64,000 bases of DNA from Sipunculus nudus (GCA_026874595.1 CM049317.1:37108401-37172400); one strand, 5' to 3'; shown: positions 12,167 to 24,543, counted from the stretch's first letter. The notes: generated by a model from the sequence alone, not told the origin. Translations and numbers: made by a program.

Positions 12167-12186
12167 GGGGTGGGAGGGGGGAGGGG
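12167..12186 (+). other. G-quadruplex candidate
   Basis: G tracts of 4, 3, 6 and 4 separated by single T or A residues, directly on the plus strand. A near-pure G run follows at about 12269-12287. Confidence 0.75.
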
Positions 12187-12389
12187 TCTTCGTTGTTACT
12201 GCTCTTTGCTGAAAAAAATGTTAATTTTAAGATTCATCTAGTTCATAGTACAGGTCTGTCAACAGAATGGGGGGGGGGGGGGGGGGGTGCCAGAGAAAAA
12301 GGCTCTCTGTGGTATGGTATTAACTGCAGACAGCCTGATCAAGCTCAACTTAGTGGAGAGAGGGCTTGCCCTAGTGATGGAATTGCATA

Positions 12390-12975
12390 ACATTATGCCA
12401 ACAGCCTGGGGAGCATAGAGAGCTGCACTGAGTGACCTACAGTCACCAAAGTGGACTGCTTGACAATGTAAGGGAATACAACAAGAGCCTAAAAAATATT
12501 CAATAACTAGCCTAATTTTGCAGCTTTTATTTTCAAATTTCAGATTTCCACAGATTAAATGCTTATTTGCAGATGCAGTGAAAATTAAATCCACAGTACT
12601 TACAGGAAAAAAACGTGTAGTGGCCAAAGTTGGGCAAAGTTTAAGGTACCAATTTTTATTTTTGCTTATATTCTATAAAATTTAAAAGATTTTGATCTAA
12701 TTTTGGGTATACAATTTAATTTTGATTAATTAAAGTTATATTACTGGAAAAAAAGTCCTTAGCTTTAACATGTTTTGTGTTAAGCGATCAAATATCTTTC
12801 CTGGTTTTTTTTACAAAATGCATTATGTATGAGCCCATAACTTTTTAAATTATATAATACAGACCTTATTTCTAGCATGTACATAGGAACTATATAGAGG
12901 AATATTTATGGTAAATATGAGGAAAAACAGATATGTGGTTTTGATATTAGGCAGTCCTGAAGTGTGAAAATATGT
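12390..12975 (+). repeat. Internal duplication, copy 1
   Basis: Shares a long block with 15473-16040, beginning ACATTATGCCAACAGCCTGG-like sequence and continuing through CAACAAGAGCCT, TTCAATAACTAGCCTAATTT and the AAAATTAAATCCACAGTAC blocks. Divergence is visible but alignment is continuous by eye. Confidence 0.8.
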
Positions 12976-12999
12976 TTTTAATAAACAAGGCCTACAGGC

Positions 13000-13400
13000 C
13001 TAATGCGAACCTGTGCATATGGATATACACCAGGTATAACACTTCAATGCTGAACCACTAATTTTCATATATATGAACAATGCAAGTACTAAACATTTTG
13101 AACAAGAAACAATACACAAACATCACTGCTGAAATTCTGGCATGGGTGCACACAACACAAAAATTATTGTAGGTGGCACCACCAGTCTTGTATACGACAA
13201 AGCTATTTGACATGTATAAATATGCCAAATTTCAGGCTGATATATCAAATTCTTCCGTAGAATTAAGCAGGCACATACACTTTGCAAAAGTCATTGTAGA
13301 TGGCAACACCTGTCTTGTGAACGAGAAAGCCATTAAAGACACATAGACAGGTCAGAATATCAGGCCAATACATCAAACTTACCTTGAGTCTGATGCACGG
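13000..13400 (+). repeat. Dispersed repeat with GGTGGCACCACC core
   Basis: Resembles 53100-53350 from GGCCTAATGC.AACCT through ACTAAACATTTTGAA to AGGTGGCACCACCAGTCTT. A second core, GATGGCAACACCTGTCTTG, follows at about 13300. Confidence 0.7.
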
Positions 13401-13439
13401 GACTGACCAGGCTAAGGTGAGAAAGGCTGTTGCCCCGAG

Positions 13440-13665
13440 TGTACTGTGACAAATTACTGGCTCAGGCTACTGCACTGAGTGAACTCTTGACCTTCACCTG
13501 GCTGCACTGAATGAACATGAGGTGATCACATGATACTCATGAGGTGATCACATGCTACCCAGGAAATGATCACATGCTGCCCATGAGGTGATCACATGCC
13601 TTGTGCTTGGCTGCACTGATTGAACTCTTGACCTAAATCTGGCTGCACTGAATAACTCTTGATCT
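13440..13665 (+). repeat. Short tandem repeats with TGATCA palindrome
   Basis: GGCTGCACTGAATGAACTCT-like phrases recur about four times. Between them, from about 13516 to 13600, are four units of 22-23 bp, each with ATGATCACATG or GGTGATCACATG. Confidence 0.8.
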
Positions 13666-13689
13666 GTTGCCAAATCTGAAACAGTTGGC

Positions 13690-15320
13690 AGTTTCTCAAC
13701 CTATTCAAGAAACCTACACAATCTTGGCCTGTTATGTAACTCTGCTAAAGTTTATCCAACACAAACCATTTGAACAAACTTGAGAAGGCTCGCCTCTGGG
13801 ATCATTTCTGTAAAATATTGAACAATTTGGCTGGACTCTTTACAAGAAGAAGAAGTTTTTTTACAGCTTTTCCCCTGTAAAATCTATATATAAGTAAATG
13901 CAGATAACTAAATAAGCTGAATCCATCAACATTTGATATGTGACTGATAATTGCATAAAATTTGGAGATGGTAGCTCCTGCTATTTCTGAGAAATTATGA
14001 ATAGTGTACAGATGATATGTAATATCATAAATCTACATTTTTAAAAGCTTTTAAAAAACATCCTTGTCAATATTTCTATAGATATTCTGAAATCTAAATG
14101 TCTAGAGGCATGATGTAATGGATGCTGATAAACTGGTGCTAGGCTAGATGTATCTGCTTCACACAGCTAACATATATGGTAGAATGACTCAATTCAATCT
14201 TTATAATTCAGCTAAAATTCATTTTTTGGAACCATAAAAGACAATTATTATTAGAATGATTCAGGGAATTATTCTAGCAAAATATTAAACAAACTGGCCT
14301 CAGTATCATCAGTCGAAAAACGTTTTGTAGGTTTGTAACTCATATGGGAAAATACAGCAAAATGGCAAAGTTCAGCTTCTGATAACTCAGCCAAAAATCA
14401 TTGAACCAAAACCATTTGAAAAAAATTGAATTATCAACTTCTAAGGATAACTAATGTATGATATTTAAGAATTTGGCCCAATTGTTTTTGAGAAGAAGAT
14501 TTTTGTAGCCACTCAGCTAACATGGGCTGTTATGACATATGACTAAATTCAGCTTCCCATAACTTAGCCAAAATTCACTGAACTGAGACCATTTGAACAA
14601 ACTTGAATTATCAACATCTAAGGATAATAGATGTGTGAGATTTAAGAATTTGGCCCAATGGTTTTTGAGAAGAAGATTATTGTAGCCACTTAGCTTACAT
14701 GGGCTGTTATGGCATATGACTAAATTCAGCTTCCCATAACTTAGCCAAAAGTCTCTGAACTGAGACCATTTGAACCAACTTCAGAAAGCACTACCCTAGG
14801 ATCATTTCTGTGCGATATTAAACAATTTGGCCATTTCGTTTCAGAGAAGAAGTTATTTGTAGCAGTCAGTATGATACGGGCATTGATGACCCGCGTACAA
14901 AAAAGGCTGATGCAGGTGGCGCCACCAATACCTCAATTTCAGATATGACTCATGTGACCAACATTGGCATAAAATTTTGTGATGATAGCTCAAGCCATTT
15001 CTGAGATTGTAATTTTAGTATGATTTTTTGGACAGATGACTAAGTTTAACTTCCTGTAACTCGGCCAAAAATCACCGAACTTAAACCATTCGAACAAACT
15101 TGAGAGAGATTGTTCCAGGAATCATTTAAAATATTGGACAATTTGGCTGAACAGATTCAGAGAAGAAGATTTTTAAAGTTTTTTTAGCTTTTTCCCTATA
15201 AAATCTAAGAAAATGCAGGTAGCCAAAAAATAAGCAAAATCCGATAGAATTTTTTAGATGACTAATTTTATGCACAAGATTTCGTGATGCTAATTCTTGC
15301 CGTTTTCAAGATAGTATGGG
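13690..15320 (+). repeat. Diverged tandem modules of ~180-350 bp
   Basis: The phrase CCATAACTTAGCCAAAA...CTGAACTGAGACCATTTGAA recurs in at least five forms near 13740, 14385, 14560, 14740 and 15050. Each is followed by a TTGGCC block and a GAGAAGAAG block. The two central units near 14468 and 14653 are about 185 bp apart and the most alike, so that pair is probably the youngest duplication. Confidence 0.75.
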
Positions 15321-15472
15321 TAAACGTACAGACGATGGACGACGGACGATGCCACACCATCGCATAAGCTCACAGGTTCGCTAAAAAATGAGGTCTTAAT
15401 TTATTTTCTCAAAGGAACAAAGTTGCAAAGACCCAGTTTTCAGCTTGGTAGGAGATCTTGGGGACATCTAAC

Positions 15473-16290
15473 ATTATGCCAACAGCCTGGGGAGCATAGA
15501 GATGTGCACAGAATGAACTACAGTCACCAAAGTTGACTGCTTGACAATCAAAGGGAATACAACAAGAGCCTCGAAAAAAATTCAATAACTAGCCTAATTT
15601 TGCAGCTTTTATTTTCAAATTTCAGATTTTAACAGATTAAATCCTTATGTGCCACGCTGTGAAAATTAAATCCACAGTACTTACAGGAAAAAAATGTGCC
15701 GTGGACAAATTTGGGCAAAATTTAAGGTACCAATTTTATATTTTTGCCAATATTTAAACAAATTTAACAGATTTTGATCTAATTTTTGGTATGCAATTAA
15801 ATTTTGATTATTTAAAGTTGTATAACTGAAAAAAGTTCCACCTTTAACACTTTTGGTCTTAAGTGACCAAATATCTTTCCTGATTTTTTTAGTCCATTAT
15901 GTTTCAGCCCATAACTTTTTTAAATTTAATAATACTGACTTAATTTCTGTCATGTACATAGGAACTATATAGACAAACATTTATGGTAAATATGAAGAAG
16001 ACCAGATGAGTGGTTTTGATATCAGGCAGTTCTGAAGTGTGAAAATAGATTTCTAATATAAAATTGAGGTTTTTCATTAATATCTCAAAGGAACGAAGTT
16101 CTATTGACCCAATTTTTGGCATGGTGGGAGATTTTGGGGACATCTAACTGTATGCCAAATTTCAGATTCATAGGTCCAATGGTGTCGAAACGTGCCAGTC
16201 TTATGGATGGACATCCGGACGGACAGCATGCGGACGACAGACAATGGACCACGACTATAGCTCAGATGACTTATAGTCAGCTGAGCTAAA
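15473..16290 (+). repeat. Internal duplication, copy 2, ending in a GGACGGACAG tail
   Basis: Second copy of the 12390-12975 block. It runs to an end module with AACGTGCCAGTC, GGACGGACAG and CAGATGACTTATAGTCAGCT. Matching end modules lie at 16880-16980 and 55545-55628. Confidence 0.8.
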
Positions 16291-16980
16291 AATAAGATAG
16301 CTACCCTAATTTTCAAGCTTTTATTTTCAAATGTCAAATTATACTAAATTTAATACTTATGTTCACATGCTGTGAAAATTAAATCAATGGTACTTACAGG
16401 AAAAAAAATGTGCCATGGTCAAAGTTGGGCAAAACTTTAGGTACTGATAATATTTTTATGCTAACAACTTACAAAATTTACAAAATTCAGATCTTATTTT
16501 GGGTAAACAATTGAATCTTAATTAAACATAGTTATATACTTGGGGAAAATAGACTCTAGTTTCAACATTTTTCATGTTAAGTGAGTAAATATTTTTTCCT
16601 GATTTTTTACAAGGTCCATTATGTTCGGGCCCATAACTTAAAGAAAGTATACTTAACAGACTTAATTTCTGGCATGTACATAGGAACTATATAGAGGTAT
16701 ATCTATAGTAAATATGAGAAAAAACAGATGAGTGGTTTTGTTATAAGAGAGTCCTGAAGTGTGAAAATAGGGTTTTAATTAAAAGTTGTGATTTTTCCTT
16801 AATTTCTCAAGGGAACAAAGTCGCAAAGACCCAGTTTTTGGCTTGGTAATTTTTTGTATTCCTAGGTCTTACAGTTTCAAAACGTGCCACATCTACAGAC
16901 GGACGGATGGACAGATGGACGGAAGACAGACAATGGACCATGACGATAGTTCAGATGACTTATAGTCAGCTGAGCTTAAA

Positions 16981-17857
16981 ACTGAATTGACCCCAAGTCT
17001 GTTATCAAAGATGACAAAGCAGTGTTTAAACCTATGTATCAGGAGAGGCATTATACATGGGTATGCCCTGTTTCCCAATCCTAATTGATACATTCAATAA
17101 AAATACTGTTTCAATAAACATTATGGAGAGAACCAAACTTGAGACAACAGATGAAGAGTACCCTAGCTTCTGTGGCATGCATGTACATTTGAATGTGATG
17201 ACATTTTTATTCCACTGCATTGGACATCTTGAGGGTGGACAAAGAAGTGGTTAACTTCACAATACCCGTATTGAGAGGATGCATGGCCTATGTTCCTCAG
17301 GCAAGTCCATGACTGATAATACCATGTCCTTGTCCCTGTACTATCTTCTTGTTACTGGTACGCTAAGGCCCCATATATGAAGTATCTTTGAGCAAAGGAA
17401 GACCATGCAAATATTTTAAAAATACTAAAAAAGATGTAGCTTATCATATTAAAAAATACTATTTTCATTCATTAATACAATTGTAACCACAAGGAATCAA
17501 GAAGCTATGTGTTACCGTCAATGCTGCTGCACCTCATAACTAAATCATACTGGTCATCTCTAGCATTCCCCTGCAATGATCTGACATTCTGGCAACATTA
17601 GAATCTGAAATAGGAGAGAAAACAAAGTAATCAAGTAAAGATTATAACTCAAATTATATTAAAAGTCAGAGGAACTACTTTCAACAATTTGATTATTTTT
17701 TTTTTTATTTGATTATAATAATAATTTATTCTGAAGCTTCATTAGAGGTGAAAAAAGTCAACATTTTATATTTATGTTTATATATTGTTATAAAAATAAA
17801 GTGGCAGATCCAGTAATTCAAAATCAGGGGGTGAGGGGTGTTTTGTTTAATATATAC

Positions 17858-17909
<52 letters not shown>

Positions 17910-18017
17910 ATATACATATATATAAACATTTGTAAAAGTATATGTATATATATATATACATATGTTTATATATATCATTAAACAAAATTTATTTTCAGGC
18001 TATGAAAATTATAAAAA
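16981..18017. other. Non-coding spacer with (AT)n
   Basis: Contains a (TA)n tract at about 17862-17905 and shorter TA tracts near 17950. No coding or RNA gene is seen. Confidence 0.5.
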
Positions 18018-18832
18018 CAGTAAAGCGCCGTTTTTCTGAAAGTGTCGCGGGACAAGCTTTTTGTTCATGAAAACAAACATTCAGAAATGTGGACAAGGGT
18101 CTATTGGCTAGTTAGTATGACAGTTAATGATTAACTTATTGTCATTTTACCCGAGGAACACGGTGTTTCTTTCGATATTCCCAATCGACGACCTGGACTT
18201 ATAAAAGATTTTGGATTATTGCTGAGCATAATTGGCAAAGATCGGTCTAACCTGCTTAAAGGAAACGTGCGTACTCTTCTTTTCATCAGATTTCATCAGA
18301 CTCACTGGAGGGAAAGGTCAAATAACATCGCCAAGAAACACGGTGATTCTGATCGATCTACGTAATTGAAGACTGGTACATATAAAAGCTGCTCAAGCAC
18401 AAACGTTTAATGAATTATACCTCACCAATGCTCATGCGAGTAAACTGCTCAGTTATTTGGCATGACATCCTGTCTCATGCCGACAAACTATGCTTGCTTG
18501 AGTACAAATGAGATGCGGTTGATAACACACAAGTGCTCTGGGATAAACTGCTTAGTCGCTTGAGGTACAGGGGGCCGAGCGTTGCGGGGCTAGCTGTAGT
18601 TTTCACACCTTCGCCCCGGCGACAACATCGGCCCAGGACTAATTAATTAGGGTCACCACTGGGTTTAACACATGACTGCAGGCCTTCTGACTCGTCATTA
18701 CAATACTCATTTTAGGTTTTGACATACTTGAAGTATATTTCGGAAATACAAATAAATTTTTGGTCCCCATTTTAATTTTTCGGAAAAAAGAATTTTCGGA
18801 AATTTGGCATTCGGAAATACGGCGCTCTACTG
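18018..18832. mobile_element. pogo/Tigger-like non-autonomous DNA transposon
   Basis: The left end reads CAGTAAAGCGCCGTTTTTCT and the right end, read on the minus strand, reads CAGTAGAGCGCCGTATTTCC. These are matching inverted repeats with a CAGTA start, and the right end also carries several TTTCCGAA-like repeats inside. CAGTA-starting, TTCCGAA-rich ends are typical of the pogo branch of the Tc1/mariner superfamily, which duplicates TA; a TA follows the right end, while the left flank is AA. No transposase frame lies between the ends. Two related AACACGG... blocks inside (about 18150 and 18335) suggest an internal duplication. Confidence 0.65.
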
Positions 18833-20042
18833 TATTTGTTTTTATTAAAGGTCTGATTCTGCACTTAGGCAACAATTAAAAAACGAGAAGCTTATTCCAA
18901 ACCATGGACAGGATTAAACAAACTAAAGCATACTATTATAAGATGAAAACACTATATTACAGGTATATTTAAAAAGATTTGTTTGCATTACAGCCCTGTA
19001 GCTAGATGTTATGATAAGAATTATACTGGCAAAGAGCACTGTTCACCAAATTCAACCAAACTTGACCGAAAATTGACTAAATTAACTAAAAGCTGACTGA
19101 AATTGGCCGAAAGTGATCATTGATCTTAATTTCATCAAATGCACTGTTGCATAGTTTATCACTACTAGTTTTGATTTATTCTGAAGAATATTGATACATA
19201 CAAGTATCAATATTCTTCAAAAGACCAATTTATTAGAGCATTAAATTCAGGCAAGAAAACTGAAAGGGTGGGGGTTTTAGCTTTTCTTTCACAGAGACTA
19301 TTTTAAAGAATCAATCATTTTTATTCCTATGTTTCTTCAGACAGATAATGTCAATTTAATTTTAAATTCAATATTGTAAAATAAATTATAGGTGTTTGTG
19401 GAGTCTATAAATGTGTTCAGATAATGGGTAAATGTCCAATGTATAGATTATATGCATTTGACAGGTTCCTCTAAAATAAATATGTGTGTGTGTGTGTGAA
19501 GAGAAGTGAGCTTGAAATGAAAATCATAAATCAAAAGGAAGATTATTATTTTTAACAAATGTATGTCAGTGTGCACAAAATGTATTTAAAATAAATGGCC
19601 ATGCAGTACATGTCGCAAACTGCATGTTACACTGTTGGATTTCATAACCAAACTAATATGTTGGAGAGGAATTATTAAATATAATTGGTCTAATGGTAGA
19701 TTTGGTTATTTGGCAGAAAGACAGTTAGTATTAAGTTAAGAGTCTTTTTTTATTTAAAAAATAAATATTGAAGTATTATAGTAAAATATCATAAGTTGAC
19801 AGCATATTGCTGTTTAGATGAAATGCCTAGTATATATAAAAGCAGGTGTAACAGACTGCTTAAAACACATGAGCAGCAGTACATGACCTGGGGTGGTATC
19901 CATGTTTATCCTGACCTGAGCAGGGAATCATGATTATCACCAGATATATCTTAGTTCTTTAAACTTCTAAAAAAATAGAAAAAATAAAAAAGAAATGTTT
20001 ATTTTGCATTTTCTGAAATTTTACAAAATGCGCTGAGTGCTG
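18833..20042. other. Non-coding region
   Basis: The part at 18870-18965 resembles 9645-9715. A short (TG)n lies near 19485. No exon is recognised. Confidence 0.45.
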
Positions 20043-20058
20043 TGACCAATGGGTCCCT
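20043..20058 (-). mobile_element. Inverted left-end fragment of the GGGACCCATGGGTCAC family
   Basis: On the minus strand the sequence reads CAAGGGACCCATTGGTCACA followed by GCACTCAGCGCA, matching the left ends at 10367 and 54538 with one change in the palindrome. The body further left is not clearly alignable by eye. Confidence 0.55.
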
Positions 20059-20384
20059 TGTTTTTAATGTCTTTTTCAGGGTTTGCAGGTTTTACCCACT
20101 ACTTATAGTCAGGGTTGGCACAATCTTCCTGGAGGGAAGGGAAGGGATGGGAAGATATATTTTCTTTCGGAAGGGAAGAAATACTTTCTTCCCACAATTT
20201 CTTCCCAGGGAAGAAATAAGATACACAACATACCTGTATTTCACGTTGTTCAAATGTCATTCTGGCTTGTTATATTAGTGCAAATCAGAATGACTGATTT
20301 CACACCCTTTGGTAAATAAAGGACATGCAAACAAACCATGTGGATTAGACTGGTGTGTTATTTTATTATGGGGCTGGATGATGT

Positions 20385-20640
20385 AGTCTACAGCTGAGTA
20401 ATCAAGATGAATTCAACTTGAGTCCACTCAGTCCATTGGTGTTGTTGTTGCTGAAGGCTTGTCTTCAGCTGTGTGATTAGGATGAACTCAAAATGAGTAC
20501 ATACCCATCAGGGGTGGAGGTCGGCTTGTACAATTGAGCTGGTTTTTAGTTAAGTTATAAGGATGAACTCAACATTAGTTTATACCCTTCAGGGGTGGAG
20601 GTCAGCTTGTACTATTGAGCTGATCTTTAGCTTAGTAACT
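20385..20640 (+). repeat. Three ~75-82-bp tandem units
   Basis: The landmark AGGATGAACTCAA or a variant recurs at about 20404, 20478 and 20560. Each is followed by CA/TCAGGGGTGGAGGTC.GCTTGTAC-type sequence in the last two units. Confidence 0.75.
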
Positions 20641-20711
20641 GGCAGTCCAGCCATGTCTTCTGGTAGCTCACCTACTCAATCCAACGTATCAAGGTCAGCA
20701 ATTCGACACAG

Positions 20712-20790
20712 GACTACCAGCTTCTGTGGCTCAGGGGTAGAGTTCAGGACTCGAAGCCGAGAGATCATGAGTTTGAATCTAAGCCAGGCG
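20712..20790 (+). mobile_element. tRNA-derived SINE head
   Basis: An A-box-like TGGCTCAGGGGTAG at 20727-20740 and a B-box-like GTTTGAATC at 20771-20779 stand about 31 bp apart, the spacing of an internal Pol III promoter. The segment does not fold into a convincing intact tRNA, so a SINE head is more likely than a functional tRNA gene. It lies inside the hAT-like element, so it inserted there or was carried with it. Confidence 0.6.
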
Positions 20791-21715
20791 GTGAGATTTT
20801 ATCACGGTTGGCCCCCACCCAGGGTTAGCGCTCTGAAAGCTGAATGGGGAGACTTTGCCTAACAGTCATGTTTCACTGAAAAATTAGTGCACCTTTCGGG
20901 GGTTCCTTGGTGTTTTGACCAAGCAATGGGATGACAAACACCAAGGACCCGCAGGAGCCCTGTTGACACCAGGATAACTGGGTATAAGCCCCTGTCTCGT
21001 AGTCCAAAATAGAACTCTGCAGATGTACTTAGTAATAAATAAGCAAGCATAAGGTTACCTCCACCAAATAAAAAATGTAAAAAACCTCCAATGGACAGCA
21101 GCAGCGAGTTAAAGATTTGTTGGCAAAGCGTAACCATGAGTACATCACAGCTGCCATACAGCCTTCAGACAAATTCTGCACCATATCCAGCTTTCTTCTA
21201 CTCAGCTATGTCTTTTCCTGCTGTATCCTGGTAAATGGGAATCAAGAATGGGAGCCCTACTCTACCTGCAGGGTTTGAGGAGTTAGTATTGAACCTCCAC
21301 ACAGCATATGCATCCTCCGTATCCATAAAATGGGCTGTCTCAACCATGGGTATGGTTCAGTCAAAACTTCGAAACAGGTTCATTGTGGAGCATACGAACA
21401 AGCTTGTATCTGCTTACAGGATGCTGAGTAGAAACCATGTTTTGGACTATTGGATTCACTGTGTTCTATGAAATATGTCTAAACTATCTGAGTGTGTAAA
21501 TATTGAACAACAATGTGTGCTTAATGAACAACTGATATATATTATTCAGTGGTTCTCTGTATATATGCTTATTAACTATGTTATATATTATAAATAAAAG
21601 GTTGTGGGAACCTGTGGGAAAAAGAGTTTCTTCCCTGACTTTTTTTTCTTACCAGAAATTTCCTTTTCTTCCCTGAGAAGGGGAAAATATCTTCCCAACA
21701 GGTTTGCCAACCCTG

Positions 21716-24396
21716 TACTTAGTATAACGGTAAAAACCTGGGTTTAACCCAGGTTGGGAAAAATATGTTTTACCTGGGTTTTACCAAAGTTTTCATAAAA
21801 AATCTCATCAAAGTTTAAATAAAATGCTCTTATATTCTCATACTCGATGAAAAATGACACAGGTAACATGTAAACAGGTAAACAACCAATTCATTTAATG
21901 TTTTTATCATGGTCAATTTCCGTCAATTTTACTCCATTTTGGTGAATAGTCTGTCCCAGCCAAGGACAGACTATTCTGTTCTATCTAGCCCTAGCACCTG
22001 TGCTCTCTTACTACGCTAAGCTGTTTAGAGCCCAGATGATTTGAGGAAACTGGAGACATTCCACATGACAATTAAATTCTGATATTTCATCTAAAAATGT
22101 CGTATTCGTTAGGAAATAAAGATATTCTAATCCAATACACATATAACATACCACTTAGACAGTGTTTGTCCACTTCAAATGTTGATTAGAAGAATATGTA
22201 TTATCCTAATAAACGGTGATACACAGGGAACGATGATTGCTCTGGGTTTCCCCCCAGCCACGGCTGGCAGGCGGCCCCTGTGTAACCAGTGGTAACCGGC
22301 CGTGTTGGCTCAGCAAGCAAAGGTCATGCAGTTCATTGTTTCAGATTCTGAGACAGTTTCAAACGCAAGGTTGCAAAGTTTTAAAAGTGGGTCTTGTTTA
22401 CATACTAAAACATAATATTTATCTGAATTTCTTGGTCATTCGAATAAAGTACTATATCTCCCTTTGATTACTTACAGTTTCCTTGTCATAAACACAATAT
22501 TTGATTTTAAACAATTTTTTTTCCGACAAGGGTTTGAAATTCTCCAGTTTACTCTGAAGCTTTTTATGCAGCGATACTGCCACATTTAATGCAGTTATGT
22601 TCTACCTTGCACTTCTAGGGACATGGTCTTTGACTATGTCCGGGTTGGCTATAATTGCCCTAAACCTTTGTGGTGGAATCAACAACTATGATTCTCCTTT
22701 CATGTGTAAATGTTTTTTTGCAGACAGCAGGGTAAATTGGAATATTGTGTCTTTGGACGAGGCAATCTAAACCAAAGACATACATTCATAAAACTTGACC
22801 TGAGCGATAATAAAAGATCTAAGAAACTTTCTCATCATATGGTCATTATTACTCAATTTGAAGAAAATATTTTATGGGTTTTCGCATACCTAAGGAAACA
22901 GTGATGTGCCTGAAGACATTAGCTGGTTACATTGGCCTAGATGGGCCTACTGTCATATTATATACTTACCGAAGGAGCTAACGACCACGTCCTGCCTGCC
23001 CGCAGATTCATATTTCCCGCCAGCACAAAGTAAATGCCGAAATCATAACCTCCTATCATATCCAAATATTTTCTTTTAAACTTGGACGATAGGTGCTTTG
23101 AAACTTTTTACCCGCCAAATTCACAAGTGTGTTACGCCTGTAGACATGGGTAGGAAAATATATATGAAAAAGTGTCAGGTTCATTTTATTTATCGTCTAT
23201 TCATGAGCAACCTTCCCCAGATGGATATGGAACCACTCTCCACATTATGAATAATGACTCAGAATGGCACACACACACACACATCTCGTTGTCCATGCAA
23301 TCACATTAATTATAGCAACAGGTTATAAGTAAAAAGTCATATGTATTGTATGTAATAAAGCCCCCCCCCCCGCTTTATAAAAAGGCCTATGTCCGATTTA
23401 TATGAACTTTTTTTTATAAGAGCAAAATATGGATGTCATATATAAGGAAATGTGCCATATACGAAATAATTAAAAAAAAATTATCTTCATTTTTACAAAG
23501 TGACACATAGGCCTTCATCAAACATTGGTTATGTATTACGCCCACAATTAAGGAAAATGTTGTTCAAATATACATCACTGAGTGCTGGTATAGACCATAA
23601 AGTTATATAAATAATGTGTCAACTTATCTTAAAGTTAGGGTTGGGGAATTGAATCAGGTATAATGTTTTAAAAATAAGATATATTATGTTTCCAGTTTAG
23701 GTTTAATTAATTCTAATCCTGATTTAGCTTTATAATGTATAAATCATTAAAAATTTTTCTAAAAAATAAATGACATTTTCAGACTTAATTTAATAAAATT
23801 ATACTATAAATACTGTCATGAAGCACTACAGCGTTTTTTAACAAACATTTAATTTTTCAACAAGGACGATGACACACGAACATGACATAAGACATAAAGA
23901 TACCCTTGTTACAAATAAAACCAGAACTAAAAATAAGACAGCAGACAACTGACTGAAAAACATTATATGACAACAAAAGTCATACATGAACTGACCAATT
24001 CATTATTGACAAAATTTCACTCATAGTCTCCAAGGATTGATTTGCTACAAAATTTCCTTAATACATATAAAGACAAATGCCTTCAGATAAACTCTTATAT
24101 CTGTAACAAACACAAAAAAACCTCAAAATAGATTACAAACTGTTATTTCAGTAACTCAAGTGGATAATCTTCCCAGTTTCTCACTAATTTTCCTCATTAA
24201 ATCATATAATCTCATATTTTGTGAAATGTATAACACATAACCTGCATATAATGTTTTATGTATGTATATTTCTCTATGTGTCACAGGTTGCTTTTGTGTA
24301 AGCAGATAAAAATCCTTAACAACAGTCTCCAGACACAATTAAAACAAAAAATGATGTTGAATAATTGTTTATGGATACATTACTTTTATGTCAATT

Positions 24397-24400
<4 letters not shown>
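21716..24400. other. Non-coding region
   Basis: No exon or RNA gene is recognised. A palindrome ACCTGGGTT/AACCCAGGT lies at about 21737-21755 beside the hAT-like end. A C run lies near 23360 and a short (CA)n near 23270. Confidence 0.45.
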
Positions 24401-24404
<4 letters not shown>

Positions 24405-24445
<41 letters not shown>

Positions 24446-24505
24446 TCTCTCTATCTCATGGTAAACTGAGCTATGGAACCAAGCCTATAACCATAGTTAT
24501 TAATA

Positions 24506-24543
<38 letters not shown>

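Larger units (their letters stand above)
10367..16980 (+). mobile_element. Nested and duplicated copy of a dispersed element
   Basis: The left end is GGGACCCATGGGTCAC followed by TGTGCTCAGCTGA. Right ends with TATAGTCAGCTGAGCT lie at about 16286 and 16976. The same left and right ends bound a compact copy at 54538-55628, which allows alignment. GCTCAGCTGA at the left and TCAGCTGAGC at the right form short inverted ends. The interior holds a second left end at 11557, two long copies of one segment (12390-12975 and 15473-16040), a third partial copy (16290-16775), and an unrelated central block (13000-15370). No transposase-like frame is seen, so it appears non-autonomous. The superfamily is unknown. 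Confidence 0.7.
20110..21715. mobile_element. hAT-like non-autonomous DNA transposon
   Basis: The left end CAGGGTTGGCA (20110-20120) is matched exactly by the minus-strand reading of the right end at 21705-21715. Inside both ends lie GGGAAGAAA/TTTCTTCCC-type subterminal repeats, also inverted. A CAGGG...GGCAAA end is typical of the hAT superfamily. Flanks are ACTTATAGT on the left and TACTTAGT on the right, close to an 8-bp duplication but not identical. The interior has no hAT transposase frame. It carries three ~75-80-bp tandem units and a tRNA-derived SINE-like module. Confidence 0.65.

Noticed and set aside
12259-12627. 122-residue minus-strand frame with a Pro run
   Set aside because: It reads through a G homopolymer and the duplicated non-coding block at 12390, whose second copy at 15473 does not keep the frame.
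20712-20790. Functional tRNA gene
   Set aside because: A- and B-box-like motifs are present but the cloverleaf arms do not pair well, so a SINE head is the better reading.
22230-22340. GC-rich segment with short palindromes, considered as a tRNA or exon
   Set aside because: No A/B-box pair at the right spacing, no splice borders and no protein-like frame.
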